Source: Biscogniauxia marginata | Taxonomy: Eukaryota; Ascomycota; Sordariomycetes; Xylariales; Xylariaceae | DNA length: 64,000 bases | Reading direction: 5' to 3' | Assembly (NCBI GenBank): GCA_022695795.1 | Contig: MU404099.1 | Location: 1-64,000, forward strand | In this document: piece by piece, positions 47,997 to 59,895 of the stretch | Numbering within the stretch: position 1 is the stretch's first letter | Layout: every line of letters starts with the position of its first letter | Translations under genes and position numbers: made by a program | The notes under the pieces: model-generated | What the model was told of the DNA's origin: nothing | Seen by the model: only the letters and a program-made list of their open reading frames with translations | The model's database searches: none

Positions 47997-50056
47997 CTTA
48001 TCTAGGCTATCTAAAGCTAGGGCCCACAGGGTCCTCCACCCCCTGTGGCCCCGCATCATTTTTAAAAGGTTAATTTAATAAGGTAGTTAGTTTATTAATT
48101 AATATTTTAAAATTAAAACTTTATAAAACAAAGTTAATAATAACATTAAATTAAACTAATAATAATATTATAAAAAATTATTTAAAAGTATTTTTATAAA
48201 TAAATCGAAATTAATATTAATATTTATAAACTTAAAAATAATAAATATTATAAAAAAGTATAAAGAAAAGTTAATAATAAAAAACACGTTTAAATACGTT
48301 TTAATATTAAATAAATTAAATTTTATAATTTTAACGTAAATAAAGTTTATAATAAATCTTTTATTTAAATATTAAAAATAAATATCACGGTAATTAAGTT
48401 ATATAATATTAAATATTAATAATTAAAATATATTATAATTTTAATTTAATAACTCGTTTTAATAAAGGTTAATAAACTTAAAATAATAATTTAGTTTTAA
48501 TTAATTATAATAACTAAATCATGAACTAATTACCCCACTATTAACCTCTTAAAAGGGTATCAGAATTTCAAGGTCGACACCTTGAAATCTAAGTTGGTAT
48601 ATATAGCCACGATGAACGGCACCACCGTGACACTAATAATCATTTTCAATCTCATGAGACTTAAGAGTCTAAGTTCATTTAAAAGGTCCCCCAAGAATTT
48701 TATGCCTTTTTATATTTAATCTATTTACATAGGGCTTACCTCATTCTATGCACGTTAGTACTAATAAATCCAACATTAGTATCTGTCTCTAATAACATTC
48801 TGGCTTATGATTAACTGGCCTTAGCGGCATTTACAGGTGTCCCTCCGTGTGACACTCGCAAATGTGACAGACATATATATCTAGGATACAACGAACGAAA
48901 TTTTATTTTTTGGAAAACAGATTTTAGTAGATAGCCTAGAGTCTCATATACGGTTAACGCCTAAGTTTAAGGGCGCAGACGCTGAACTCTCGTCAAGCTA
49001 GTCGGTGTCTTTGTCTCGTAATAAATAAATGCCAAAAGGCAAAATGTAGGTTAAGAATACATGTAACATGTAAGAAGCGAATCGAAATATGCGTGGATGC
49101 CGCCCAGCGGGATATCTCGAGAGATATCTTCGCAATATATTTCTAGGCTTAAAGCTTGATGCTTTTAACATCCAACGTATCCCCCCTTACCACTTTCCCC
49201 CTTTCCCCCTTTCTTCTTCATCACCTCCCTAGCTTCCCATAAGATCGTACCGCTAATAATGACAATACAGGCAATATTACATTTCCAAGCCTGGTTCCCC
49301 GGTCCTGCACAGGAGGCACGACTTCGGTAACCCATTTTTACCCCAACCTTATGCGCAAAGCAGCTGCGGTCCCGATCTGGCTAAGTTCGCCGAAAAGAGA
49401 CGTTGGGACAGACTAGGCTATGGGGAAATACTGGGGAGCTTGTGGAGTAGAGCGTTTCGGGGAACTTGGCGATGAGGGACCCAGTTCTGTAAGCCCAACG
49501 GAGTAAGTTGACTAGGGGGAGGGGGGAGCTCTCTAGTTCCCCCCCTCTGCTGTAGGGCTTTTCTTCTTCTTTTACAATCTCAACTCTTTAACACGGAAAC
49601 CGGGCGAACCAGCATACTTGAATTTTGTTTTAATCATTTAGACGAAGGGGATAACACACTCGTTCATATCGATCATGGGTAAACCGATAGTCCTCCACCT
49701 CGGCGATGACATTCGCTGGAACCACGACCTGTATGCCGAGTTCTAGATATGGGAGGGGTCCCTTACCAGATGATAATCAGTGTGGTACGACTATATATTC
49801 CGCGATTCTTATGCTGGTGCATCTCGTGGAGTAGAACCCATTCGACTCCGTTCCTGTGACAAGAGTACAGAGGTATAACATCGGCGTCATTTCCTGAAAA
49901 GGCACGCCAGAAACCCTTGCCCTCAGTTTCTTGTGTGAGCGAATCATTTAAGTTGTTTCTCGCTGCATGTCATGGGAACCCTTAATGTGCTGTCATTGTT
50001 TTCCTGGTGTTTGTAGGGCATCATTATTGGCGTTGTTTAGTCATGCTTACTAGAAT
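47997..50056. other. RIP-mutated tail, then normal intergenic DNA, no gene
   Basis: 48012-48055 is a GC-rich patch with a hairpin (ccacaggg..ccctgtgg). 48060-48530 is extremely AT-rich. From 48530 composition is ordinary but no gene was found; a pyrimidine-rich stretch (ccccctttccccctttcttc) lies near 49196-49216. Confidence 0.5.
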
Positions 50057-52834
50057 TCAAATTAACTCCCACTTTGCAAGCCAGCCGATATTTTGACCAG
50101 CATTTCTGACGATGCAAAGCCTTGCTGCGGGGTTGTTTGCTTTCTCATATATCTTTAACTCCTTCATCGCCTTCTCAGCGGACAGACTTCCGATACCTTC
50201 ACCTCTTCCATCCCTTAAGCTGAAGCTTCCGCTGGTAATAAATCCGATTAGGTCCTCCTCGCCAGGGCACAGGGGATGGCCGTTTATGTTCTCAGAGTTA
50301 GCGGGTGCTGGCAGATGTGAGCCGACTGGCCCGATGAGCTGTTGCGCGAGGAACTGTTTCCGGGTTTCGAGGTCCTGGGCTTGCCATCCATTTTTTTGCC
50401 TTGTAGTTGTCTTCGACTGGTTTTGTGCCAGCCACTGGTCTCGTAAGTTTGATGGCAACTGGCCTTGAATCTTAGGATGAGGAGGGTCCGTTGCTGGCAC
50501 CTCTGCTTGTGTTGAGATGCTCACGGCCTTTGCCTCGGGAAGCCGGTAGATCCTAGCGCACGTGACTGGCACTCCTCGACCCAATACTTTGATATTCACT
50601 GTCACAATTGAGGCTAAGGGCAGTTTCTCTGCCTTGGGTTGATAAGAATTGAAATGCGCTTTTGTGAGATGGATGATATCTGTTAGTTGACTGACGAGGC
50701 GATTTTGCGAGTTCTGAGGGACAGGAGCTGTTGATGCATCTTCTGCCTGCTTGCTGTCAACAGACTGTTGCGAATCTTTCCTTTGTCGAAGACTAAACAG
50801 TATCTCATAGTCACAATTCCATCCGATGCCTATTTCACCCTGACGTCCCGCACCGAGGTCGAGGGATTCCCAATTAACACGCTTTCCCTTCGGCATGCGA
50901 TCCCATGTCTTTTCCCTCAGAACTCGCTCCTCCAACTCCCATTTGTTGCCCGCATCTGTGCCGGGAAGATCGCCGGGAAACCAGGGATGGCCGTGCTCGA
51001 ACTTGAGTTGTCTGATCTCGTTCAACCCCCCAAACCAGGGATTACCGCCCGTTGAGACAGGATAATGCATTAGACTGTGCCATACTGGAAGAACGCATTT
51101 CCATGGCAACATCAATGTCCATGTGCCAGATGTTTGTGGGTTCGCCGAATCACGAGAAGCAAGCAACATGATGGGGATAGGAGGATCAACCATCGTTGGC
51201 TCGAGGACACTTCCAGGAGGGCCTTTGCCACGGTGACGATTCAGTGCCTGTTGTGATGGAAGTCTGGAAGCCTTGAAACGGGCATCTCGGTCAAAGAGTT
51301 GACGTGGTTTTAAGCCCTCGTCCCTACGAAATGTTGACAATGTTTGCAATAGCGCAATCTGGCTACTTTGGTTTCCAGGCTGAGATATATGTACTTGACG
51401 TGGGGGATAGCCGAGGCGGGGGTCTGAAATGGAGAATGCCAAGAGACAGCCAGTAGGTAGGGACGCTGGATCTTTCAAACCAACAAGCGATTCGAACTTC
51501 GTAGCATCAGATTCCTTTAACTCGGCTTTCGACGAGTAAGATTTTAGCACACCAAGTAATGCTTCTGTTGAGTCAGGTCCGGTGATATCAATACTCCCGA
51601 TCTCATATCGCAGGTCTTGTAGGTACGGCCGAGGATCTTGCATCTTCACGAGTCGAAGAAGCTCGTTGAATGTTTCCAAGAATGCTGAAGGATGGATGCG
51701 GATGAAGAGTTGCCGGAAGGACTTAATTGATTCGGTATTTTCATGTTGCTCCTCTGGATTCCAGATGATTGTAGCTGGGCCGATCAGACGTGGGGTATCC
51801 TGAACTTTTCTACTCAAATTTCCCGACCAATGTACAGCTCCTGCTCTCCAGCGCTTTGCTTTGTCATTCCATAATGCTTCTTGTGTTAGTCCCAACAGTT
51901 TCAGGACATTTTTCATGCTACTCGGTGAACCCGACATGCAAATAGTGCTCATATAGCTCATGTCCCAGGCCATAGCACCCCTTTCCCATTGAGCTCGATG
52001 CGTAGGGCGGTAAACCTTTTGCGTAGGTGTGATGGGGATCGCCCATCCCCACAAAGGCTGCGCTGGAGATGTCATCCGTGCTCGTTTCGCGTGCCATAGG
52101 TGGGTTGGAAGCCATATCTTCTCCCGCTGACGCTTCCTGTACTTTGGAGCTGTCAGGGGGGCATCGTTGAGGGCATTCCTACGGATCTTGGGTCTTGCGG
52201 CTCTGATGGTGATGGTTTCTTTGTCATCCCCTAAGCCCTTCTTCAGCTTCAGTAATCTCTTCCGTCTAGCGAGAATTTCCAATCTCCGTGCCGTCTGGGC
52301 TCGCAGCCTAGCTCTAGTTGTCTTCGGCTTTCGGGTTTTGGAACTGACTGTAGGTGTATTGTCTTCCGCCATCTCTCGTTTTGCTCGCCTATGTAGGCGT
52401 TTGGGAACTCTTCTGTAGTTGTGAGCTGCGGCCCTGCGTCTCATTCTGAAAGGTACCCGCTGAAATGCCCGACTAGTTTTGCTCGTTCTGGTCCGCCTCA
52501 TGCTTTCATCTAAGGCATTGATCTCGAATGCCATAGAGTTGACGAATGCTTGCACGTCAAGCTCGCCATCTTTTAAGGCCGCGTGTGACTTTTGGGCGGC
52601 AATAGCCCTGGTGTCAAATGTTTTCATCCTCTTGGCAGCGCGGGTGTCCGGTTGGGTGCCCTTCCCAGGTTTGTTACTAGAGCCGGCTCCTGGATGGTGT
52701 GGATATTTCCTCTTTGTCGGCTGGCCAGACTGTCCATGATTCACGGACGATGATCCAGACGATTTCTTCTCTGCATTGGACTTCTCGACAGCTTTGCCAG
52801 CAAGCCTACCCTGCAGGGCGTTCTTAGGGGGCAT
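50057..52834 (-). CDS. POP1: RNase P / RNase MRP protein subunit POP1
   Basis: Single exon, 925 residues, starting at the ATG at 52834 (MPPKNALQGR). POP1 is the largest protein of nuclear RNase P and RNase MRP, which process tRNA 5' ends and pre-rRNA. A basic, low-complexity N-terminus (1-90) leads into the POP1 domain: RRRAAAHNYRRVPKRLHRRA at about 132-151 and WLPTHLWHAKRARM at 241-254 are strongly conserved family signatures. The central POPLD domain includes PIPIMLLASRD and LPWKCVLPVWHSLMHYPVS near 552-595, then GGNPWFGGLNEIRQLKFE. The C-terminal region contains IGFITSGSFSLRDGRGEG and ends GWLAKWELI. No truncation is seen, and the length fits filamentous fungi. It is divergent from the NT-C2 gene at 54265. 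Confidence 0.96.
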   Translation of the reverse strand: MPPKNALQGRLAGKAVEKSNAEKKSSGSSSVNHGQSGQPTKRKYPHHPGAGSSNKPGKGTQPDTRAAKRMKTFDTRAIAAQKSHAALKDGELDVQAFVNSMAFEINALDESMRRTRTSKTSRAFQRVPFRMRRRAAAHNYRRVPKRLHRRAKREMAEDNTPTVSSKTRKPKTTRARLRAQTARRLEILARRKRLLKLKKGLGDDKETITIRAARPKIRRNALNDAPLTAPKYRKRQREKIWLPTHLWHAKRARMTSPAQPLWGWAIPITPTQKVYRPTHRAQWERGAMAWDMSYMSTICMSGSPSSMKNVLKLLGLTQEALWNDKAKRWRAGAVHWSGNLSRKVQDTPRLIGPATIIWNPEEQHENTESIKSFRQLFIRIHPSAFLETFNELLRLVKMQDPRPYLQDLRYEIGSIDITGPDSTEALLGVLKSYSSKAELKESDATKFESLVGLKDPASLPTGCLLAFSISDPRLGYPPRQVHISQPGNQSSQIALLQTLSTFRRDEGLKPRQLFDRDARFKASRLPSQQALNRHRGKGPPGSVLEPTMVDPPIPIMLLASRDSANPQTSGTWTLMLPWKCVLPVWHSLMHYPVSTGGNPWFGGLNEIRQLKFEHGHPWFPGDLPGTDAGNKWELEERVLREKTWDRMPKGKRVNWESLDLGAGRQGEIGIGWNCDYEILFSLRQRKDSQQSVDSKQAEDASTAPVPQNSQNRLVSQLTDIIHLTKAHFNSYQPKAEKLPLASIVTVNIKVLGRGVPVTCARIYRLPEAKAVSISTQAEVPATDPPHPKIQGQLPSNLRDQWLAQNQSKTTTRQKNGWQAQDLETRKQFLAQQLIGPVGSHLPAPANSENINGHPLCPGEEDLIGFITSGSFSLRDGRGEGIGSLSAEKAMKELKIYEKANNPAARLCIVRNAGQNIGWLAKWELI

Positions 52835-54264
52835 CTTGTCCAGATATAATGGTTCGGTTGAAGTGCTCCGGAATTATAACGACTGAGATCAAAAAGGACC
52901 GGTTATGGAGATATTCGTTTCCAATAGGTATCCTGGCATCGAACTTCTGACCATGGTTAATCGCCAGCTCCAAACTCCGGAGAGGAATTAATATGTAGTT
53001 ACAGTCTTTAGCCTAGGTCCATAAACTGTTGCTGTCGGGTGCAACAGTAGCAAGCAAGTGCTGGGCAAATGGGTTTCAAGGCTGCATGCTTGGTCTCATC
53101 CAGTTTCTATCGCGAAGTGATATTGAAAAGTTCACGGTAGGTACGCGACTGGACTGGAGCAGATGGCTTGTGCTTCTCCAATTACATACCTAACCTTACC
53201 TGGTACATACTAAAAGCTAGGTACCTATGGGGTAAGGCCCGTTGGCTGAGTGCGGTCGGCCCTAAGAAATTCCGCTGGGAAATACCGTTAGGTACCTATC
53301 CCGGTAACCCCATCCATCTCTCAAAATACGGCACTAGTCAGCTGGTATTCTGTAATGCCAAAGTTACCAAGTGGCCATCGAATTGTTTAGTGAGGCATGA
53401 CGTCTTAGCGTTCCTGGATTAATGAGATGCGTGTGCGACTATGCAAATCTAGAACCCCCCCCTGCACTAACCGAATTCCAACCTTGGAAATTCCAAATTT
53501 ATCTCGTCCTCTCCTTTCAGCAGCCTCCGCCCCTTTGCATTATTTCTAATCGCTCCTTATCAGATCCCGTACCGTTCCATTCTCCGTCCTTCCCTCCCGC
53601 CTTCATGTTCGAGCTATTTTCCTAGGTACCTAGTCTTTTTGCATTTATTTTTTCCTCACCCCTTTCCTCTTTCGTCCTTTCCGGTCCAGCCGAGAACGAA
53701 ACGAAAGCACGCAACAAACCAGCCCCAAAACGATGACTGCATATCCGTACACCACTACCGCCGTCTACATTCGCTAGCTACCTCGTTGCAAGGGGTCTCG
53801 CCTGATAAGCATGCGCTTCTCTTACGCTGTTGGGGCGAAAGAGGCTAGACTGCTATGGCGTCCTTGAGTATGTCAGCCCTATCTTGCCTCCCTTCCCTCC
53901 CTTTTTAGTTCTCGAGGCTTCTGGCCGCTCTTGTTTCGTCGCAGTCGTGGCTCCTTTTAGTGGCTCTTGAGCCGCATTCCATTATTCGCTTCTTTGCGCT
54001 TGCGCTTTGCTTTGCTTTGCTTGGACGTGAAACGGGCGATGCTGTTACTGTTAGCCTTGCCCGAACTCCGAACTTTACGAGCATTTACCCATGCCATATT
54101 CGCCTTTACCTTTGCCTTTGCCTTCGCCTTCACACTCCTTGTTCCCTGAACTCTCTTCGCTTGTCTCTTGCGCATCTGAGCGAGGCGACAACACCACCAT
54201 GTTCTGTGTTATGCAACTTATGACTTGCCATGAGCTATGCGCGTCTATTGCATCCTGAACTGAC
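52835..54264. promoter_or_regulatory. Divergent promoter/5' UTR region between POP1 and the NT-C2 gene
   Basis: 1.43 kb without a supported gene. The side nearer the NT-C2 gene is strongly pyrimidine-rich (53460-53900), typical of fungal 5' regions. The palindrome aggtacct recurs at about 53219, 53290 and 53624. Several short open frames overlap and appear to be chance. Confidence 0.5.
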
Positions 54265-55800
54265 ATGCGTGTCTTACCTATAGTTAATAAGGCGCGAAAG
54301 GTATAGCGACCCTTCCTCGACCTGCTCTCCTCCGGTGCTAACCTAATCCCACCGCAGCCGAAATTCGAGCTTCACCTGTCCATATATGATTTAAATAACG
54401 TGCCCTTGGTGGCCGGCACGTCCTACGTGAAATGGCACCTACCAGCCTCCATGCACGGGGAGCACCGCGGCCGAACTTCCAAGTGCTCCATCGATAAAAT
54501 CCACCACCGCGTTTCCTACAACTACTCCAAGATCATACCCATACGTATCTCTATCGACCGCAACAATAATCTGACCGAATGCCCCATCGAGTTCGAGGTT
54601 CTCCAAGAGTTTCCTATGGTGTCGGGAGGCCGGGATGAAAAGATCTCCTTAGGCTTCGTAAGACTAAACCTAAGTGAATATGTGGAAGAAAGCGAGAACT
54701 TTCCTCGCCGTAGCACGAGCTCGCGTGCCGCCGGGAGTCCGGAACATGTGCGGCAAAACTTTTCGCAAAACCGGCGGCCAAGCAGTAGTAGAGGCGCCGA
54801 TAATCCTGTTAGCCCGACAAGCCTGATGCCTGCACCCCATCTTGAGGAGAGCGATGTGGTAGATGAGGAGGCCGAGGAGGGCATCGTGCGCCGATACCTG
54901 ATGCAAGAGAGCAAGATCAACAGTACGCTGAAGATTGGAATACTTATGGTCCAAATAGACGGGGAGCGCAACTACGTTTCGCCACCCCTCAAGACAGCGC
55001 CCATGTTCGGAGGCATTGCAGGCATAATGACTGGTGAACAAGCGGAGAAGGACGATCCCGAGCCCGGCGGTGCTTTACCGGTCCTAAACAAATCCCGTGA
55101 TGCATACGAATTGCAAGACATGTACCGTCGGACGCTGGCTGCAAGCTGGTTATGCCAGCCTGGTGAGCTTCCAGCTGATGAGTGTATTGAGGACATATTC
55201 TCAGGTGGGAGCGGGTGGCGCGATAGTACCGTCATCCGTACGAGCAAGGGCTCACGAAGCTCGCAAACCAGCTCGCCTGATAGTCGCCGCACCAGATCTA
55301 GCGGGAGTGGCAGCGCTAGCGGTGACGGTGACGAGGTTGCTGCTGGAACGCTCCGACCAAGCGATATACGGCAAATGCAGCACCACCTGCGGCAGCATAG
55401 CGGAGCTAGCGACCGGAGCGGATTGACGGTTATCGGCGGCGGAGCCAGCGGCACCAATGCTCGCCACCGCAGCGGTAGCGGCCACCAGCATAGTAATACC
55501 CCTTTCCGACGGGGGAGCAACCACAGCCAGCCAAGTCGATATACCTACCAAAAGAACACCATCAGCGAAGAAGACCTCGCGATCCTCCACGATAGTAACG
55601 ACCACGAGCCCGACGACCGCGCGAATAACCGCCAGAGCCTCATCAGCATGGCGCCCACCATCGGCAGCGAGCGCACGCTCAGCAGCAGCAGCTCCCGCGG
55701 CGGGAGGGGCAGGGACGGTTTCCGTCGCCCTAGGGAGGTTGACGAGTACGAGGTGCGCGACGATATGATCGCTTGGACGCTACCAGGGGCTGTGGGATGA
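54265..55800 (+). CDS. NT-C2 domain protein (EEIG1/EHBP1 type)
   Basis: Exon 1 (54265-54300) encodes only 12 residues, MRVLPIVNKARK. A 57-bp intron (gtatag..ctaacc..cgcag) precedes exon 2 (54358-55800), giving 492 residues in all. The N-terminal C2-like domain spans about residues 13-110: KFELHLSIYDLNNVPLVAG, VKWHLPASM, RGRTSKCSIDKIHHRVSYNY and LGFVRLNLSEYVEE match the NT-C2 fold found in EEIG1 and EHBP1, thought to bind membranes. TLKIGILMVQIDGERNYVSP at about 197 belongs to the same module. The C-terminal half is low-complexity (Ser, Gly, Arg, His), probably disordered. The exon 1 start is inferred from the splice signals; the domain itself is clear. Confidence 0.85.
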
Positions 55801-56808
55801 TTAATGGCGTGGTTTTTTTTTTTTCCAAAAAAAGGGGGGGCCGTAATTTTTTTAATTCCGGATCTAAAATTACCTAGCCTTAGGTTTTTTTCTTGGTTTA
55901 TGCGCGGAATCCACGGGCTAGAGAGCGAGCGAGCGAACCTTTGGTGTATGGGGATAGAATAGGATATTTTGGAGAGGCGAACTGCTGAGGAGCTCTTCTC
56001 GAGCAAGTTCTAACTTTCTATGAAGTTGCACTTGCATTTGTTTCTGTGTGATTTTTACTGTTATACTTATCTTCTTTCTCGTCCCTTTGAGTAGGCGAGC
56101 TAAGCTACCTATCTACCTACATCCTACATGACATGCGTACCATTGATTTCAACAATTTAGCGTGCGTGTGGGCATCAATATTGATCGCATAGCATGTCCG
56201 GAGCGAAAAAAAAAAAAAAAGGAGACAGCACGGGAGCGAACTTGTTAGAAACTTGAGCATATAATTTGTTTTTTTTCTCGTATCTTATTTTGTCTTTATA
56301 ATCTGCTTTTTTATTTATTTAACCATACACAAGAAAGAGTCATGTCAAGTTTGCGCCGGAAGACAGGGAGGGGAAGATATAGAAATGGGAAGAACGGGTC
56401 AGATTGGGTAGATGGGCTAAAGGTTCACATCGCAATCGCAATCGCACTCGCAATCGTACCGTCCGATCCGATCCGATCCGATCCGATCCGAGTCGAGACA
56501 GAACGGGCACTAAGATGAGAGAGAGAAAACAATTGGTTTGAGAAGAAAGAAGACAACCTGGACAGGGTTGATCTGAATTATCTAGTCTTCCCAAATCTTA
56601 AGCATGTTTTTTTTAAAAATAGTTCTCTTGCTCTATTGCAAGAGTTCATGCCATGCCATGTATACTGTAGGGAGTCTCCTAGAAAATATCGAAGACCACA
56701 CATTAGGGGGGGTTCCGTCTACCTAATCTATTGTGCTAATCGCCAAGTGACCCCTGAATCATACCGCCCACCCAACTTTTTAAGACGAGAGCTGGTAGCA
56801 CAAACTTC
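55801..56808. other. Convergent intergenic region with simple repeats
   Basis: Lies between the ends of the NT-C2 gene and SSZ1. It contains poly-T and poly-A runs (55813-55824, 56206-56220), a caatcg-type hexamer run (about 56430-56457) and six ccgat pentamers (about 56462-56492). No gene. Confidence 0.7.
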
Positions 56809-58650
56809 TTAAGCAGCCTTCAGATTTCCCCTTACGCCCCCCTTTCCGCCTACTTCCCTCGTCGTGATGGTGACGTCGAGATCGCCGGCAACGTTGATCG
56901 TGACCTCGACCTTGCCACCCTTCTTGATGTCCCTAATGCCGGCTTCAGCCAGTGTGCTGCCGATCTTCCAAACCTTTTCTCTCTGTTCTTCCTCCTCCTC
57001 GTCAGAATCATCAAAATCGCTGTCGTCCTCGTCCTCGTCCTCGTCGCCCTCCTCCTTGTTGCCATTCTCCTTTGGCTTTGGTTCCGGCTTGGTGACCTTG
57101 ATATGTGTGCCACCCTCGACGACCTTCACCAGCACGTTACCACCGTCCTTGGGCGCGGCTATGTGAATCGTTCGGCGGGCAGGAACAGCCGTTTCAGGCG
57201 CGATAATGGGCGTGAATGTCTCCTCGCCATCGTCAGATAGAGAAATGACACCAATGGCGTTTGTGATGTGCTTGACAGTAGTGACGGCGGGGTGGGTTGA
57301 TTGCTCAATATCATCAGACTCGTACTCCTGGATCAAGGATGCTTGTAGAGCAGCGCCACGGGCCTGGAGTTCGGAGGGGTTGACGGCGTTCGGAACCGTT
57401 GAGGGGGCCTGGATTGTGGTCGTCTGGGGGAATATTGATCGAAAGTTAGAGGCAATTCGGGGAGTGTGAGAAGTGCCACCGGAGAGTATGACCTCATCAA
57501 TATCGAGCACATCCAGGTTGGCCTTCTTGATAACACCTTCCACTAACCGATTGAAGCCCTCGAAGACTTTACGGCCAATGGTTTCATATCTCAGTCTGTT
57601 AATGGTAAGTTGGAAGTCAATACCTTCCGCTAAGCTTTCGACGCTGAAGTTTGCGTTGTTGCCTATGCTGAGAGCCTTCTTGACGGCTTCGGACTCAGCC
57701 TTGAGCTTCGCTAAGCTCCTTGGGTTCTCACGAGGATCAACATTGGCGTTTTTCTTCAAGAATTCCTTGGCAAAGTGGTCCATAAGGACCTTGTCCAGGT
57801 GGACACCTGAAAACTCGTAGTCGTGGGCGGTTGCGAGAATAGTGTATAACCCTCCTCTCGAAGCAACGACTGCTACATCTGATCGAGTGCCACCGAGATC
57901 GGCGACAACAATGATCCTGTCCTCGAATTTGGCTTCCGGTCTCGCATCATAAGCAAGGACAGAAGAGATGGGTTCATTGATCAGCTGGAGGACCTCGAGG
58001 TCTGCATCGTTCGCGGCCTTGATCAAAGCCTCCCTCTGGTTCTCCGTGAAATTTGTCGGGACCGCTATTACAGCTGACGTGACCTTCCTGCCAAGGTAGT
58101 CTGAGGCAGATTGTATGAGACGGCGGAGATATCGGGTGGAAATTTCAGAAACAGAGAGAGTCGAGGGATCGCCCTCGGCCTTGTCTTGGATTGTAAAAGA
58201 CACAGTTCCGTTCACGTCTTGGGGGTGAGCGGCGGCATGGCAGTGGGTAGGGTCAATCGACTGAAAACTGTTCTGGTCATCAGCAGATATGGATCATATG
58301 TGATCAGGCTCGGCATACTCTTGGCCAAGGAAGTCCTTAAACGAGACAACAGTGTTGTTCGGATTCCGAATCAGCAGAGCCTTGGCCTGGTTTCCAGTGT
58401 ACTCTTCCCCATCCACATATGACAGGATGGTGGGAATCTGGCGATCTGTTACGAGGCTGGTTAATTTCCCGTTCCTGTAGATAACGTAGGTTCAACCAGC
58501 CGCAATCTTACCTCCATCTTCGTTTGCGATCACGACTGGGCTGTCGTCAATGGTGCAGGCGATAGAGCTGTACGAGTTACCAAAGGAGATGCCAATGGCG
58601 CAGCGATCGCTTGGCGCAACGCCAGCGTTACTGCCCCCGTTCCCAGTCAT
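56809..58650 (-). CDS. SSZ1: Ribosome-associated Hsp70-like chaperone SSZ1
   Basis: Atypical Hsp70 of the ribosome-associated complex; with zuotin it stimulates Ssb chaperones at the tunnel exit. Inferred exons 58650-58512, 58445-58319 and 58267-56809 (introns 66 and 51 bp) give 574 residues. The N-terminal CAIGISFGNSYSSIA is the SSZ1 form of the Hsp70 phosphate-1 loop. DRQIPTILSYVDGEEYTGNQ, the ADLGGTRSDVAVV loop (about 209) and VILSGGTSHTPRI (about 348) complete the nucleotide-binding domain. The substrate-binding part is short, as in SSZ1, with no EEVD tail. An acidic stretch (EEGDEDEDEDDSDFDDSDEE, about residues 494-516) interrupts the C-terminal beta region. The first intron uses the acceptor at 58446, because the nearer AG would introduce a stop. 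Confidence 0.93.
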
Positions 58651-59088
58651 AGTAACAGGGATCAGAATAGGTAAATGGCACAAGGCTCTCTTGGAAACCG
58701 TTCAGTACGCAGAGTGGCACGGCTGTAAATGTGCTGGTGCTGGTGCTGGCGCTGGCGGGGCGTGAGGTTTTTGGTGGTTCCCAAAATTTTAATCTCGAAG
58801 GGAAAAAAAGTTACCCACAGATGCTGGTGAAAGACCCTGGCTTAGGCAAGCTTGGCTTGGCAGATTTGATGCGACGTGCGCTCATCTCAGCCACAAATGC
58901 CCCTCCATGGAATCCTAGGTTGTATCCGTATCACACGCCACCTACAGATTCCACTGGCCACAATCTATTATCTAATTGTTATCGCATCTTATCGCCTTCG
59001 GTCCAAGCCCCACCAAAAACTAAAGGAACCAGAATTGTGTCTGTTCCGGCTTTCGTTGCAACCAACAAACAACTCCAATGCCGAAAGA
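58651..59088. promoter_or_regulatory. Shared divergent promoter of SSZ1 and RRP40
   Basis: 438 bp separate the two start codons. The spacer includes a ggtgct/ggcgct-type short repeat near 58733-58760. Pairing a translation chaperone with an rRNA-processing exosome subunit suggests co-regulation with ribosome production, but no factor site was identified. Confidence 0.55.
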
Positions 59089-59895
59089 ATGGCCGGACAA
59101 GCTGGTCCCGTGTTCGTCCTTCCGGGCGACCAGATCGATTCCTCTCTCATACCCTCCCATCCTAAGCGCCCATTGAAGCTAGGCCCTGGCCTACGGCATA
59201 TCCCTCCCAACGAGCTTGTGCCGACCGTGGCAGGTCAACTGGCCACCGACTTCAAAAAGAATTCGATATGGGTAGAGTACAATGGGGGGCGAGTATGTCC
59301 GTCTTTATGGCTAGATATATCTGGACACTGATCTCGCTGACCTGAGTCAATCTAGTATGTGCCAGCAGTCGGAGATCTTGTGATTGGCACAGTTCAGCGC
59401 TCAGCAGCCGAATACTTTTACGTGACGCTGTCTGACTACACGTCGAACGCCCTGCTTCCGCAGCTGGCCTTCGAGATGGCTACCAAGAAGACGAGACCGA
59501 ATCTGAATCCGGGCGCTCTCGTGTACGCGAGAGTCTGTCTCGCAAACCGCCACATGGATCCCGAACTAGAATGCGTCTCCCCGTCGACGGGGAAAGCAGA
59601 TGGCCTTGGCCCCTTGAACGGCGGCATGCTCTACAGTGTTTCTTTGGGCATGGCTAGAAGGTTGCTTCTGAGAAAGTCTCTCGAAGATGGTAAAGTTGCC
59701 GTTCTCGAGGAACTGGGAGCGGCCGGGCTCGCGTTCGAGACGGCCGTGGGTAGAAACGGCAAGGTGTGGGTCAACAGTGAAAGCGTGAAGACTGTCCTCG
59801 TGGTCGGTCGAGCAATCCAGGAGACAGATGAGAATAACCTTACCGTGGAGCAGCAGAAGAAGTTAGTACGAAAGTTGATTAAGGAGATGAGTTGA
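59089..59895 (+). CDS. RRP40: Exosome complex subunit RRP40
   Basis: Exons 59089-59292 and 59356-59895 (63-bp intron gtatgt..ctag) give 247 residues, matching the family length. RRP40 is one of the three cap proteins of the RNA exosome, which processes and degrades RNA in nucleus and cytoplasm. The N-terminal region (FVLPGDQIDSS, LGPGLRH) precedes an S1 domain starting at YVPAVGDLVIGTVQRSAAEY (residues 69-88). A KH-type domain follows with the diagnostic GxNGxxW motif as GRNGKVW at residues 200-206. The start ATG (gaatggcc context) lies immediately before AGQAGPVFVLPGD; the frame is open upstream but has no better start. Fully intact. Confidence 0.94.

Noticed and set aside
53960..54266. Several overlapping frames on both strands upstream of the NT-C2 gene
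   Set aside because: They come from pyrimidine-rich low-complexity DNA (gcttt/gcctt repeats) and show no coding signal; this is more likely 5' UTR and promoter.
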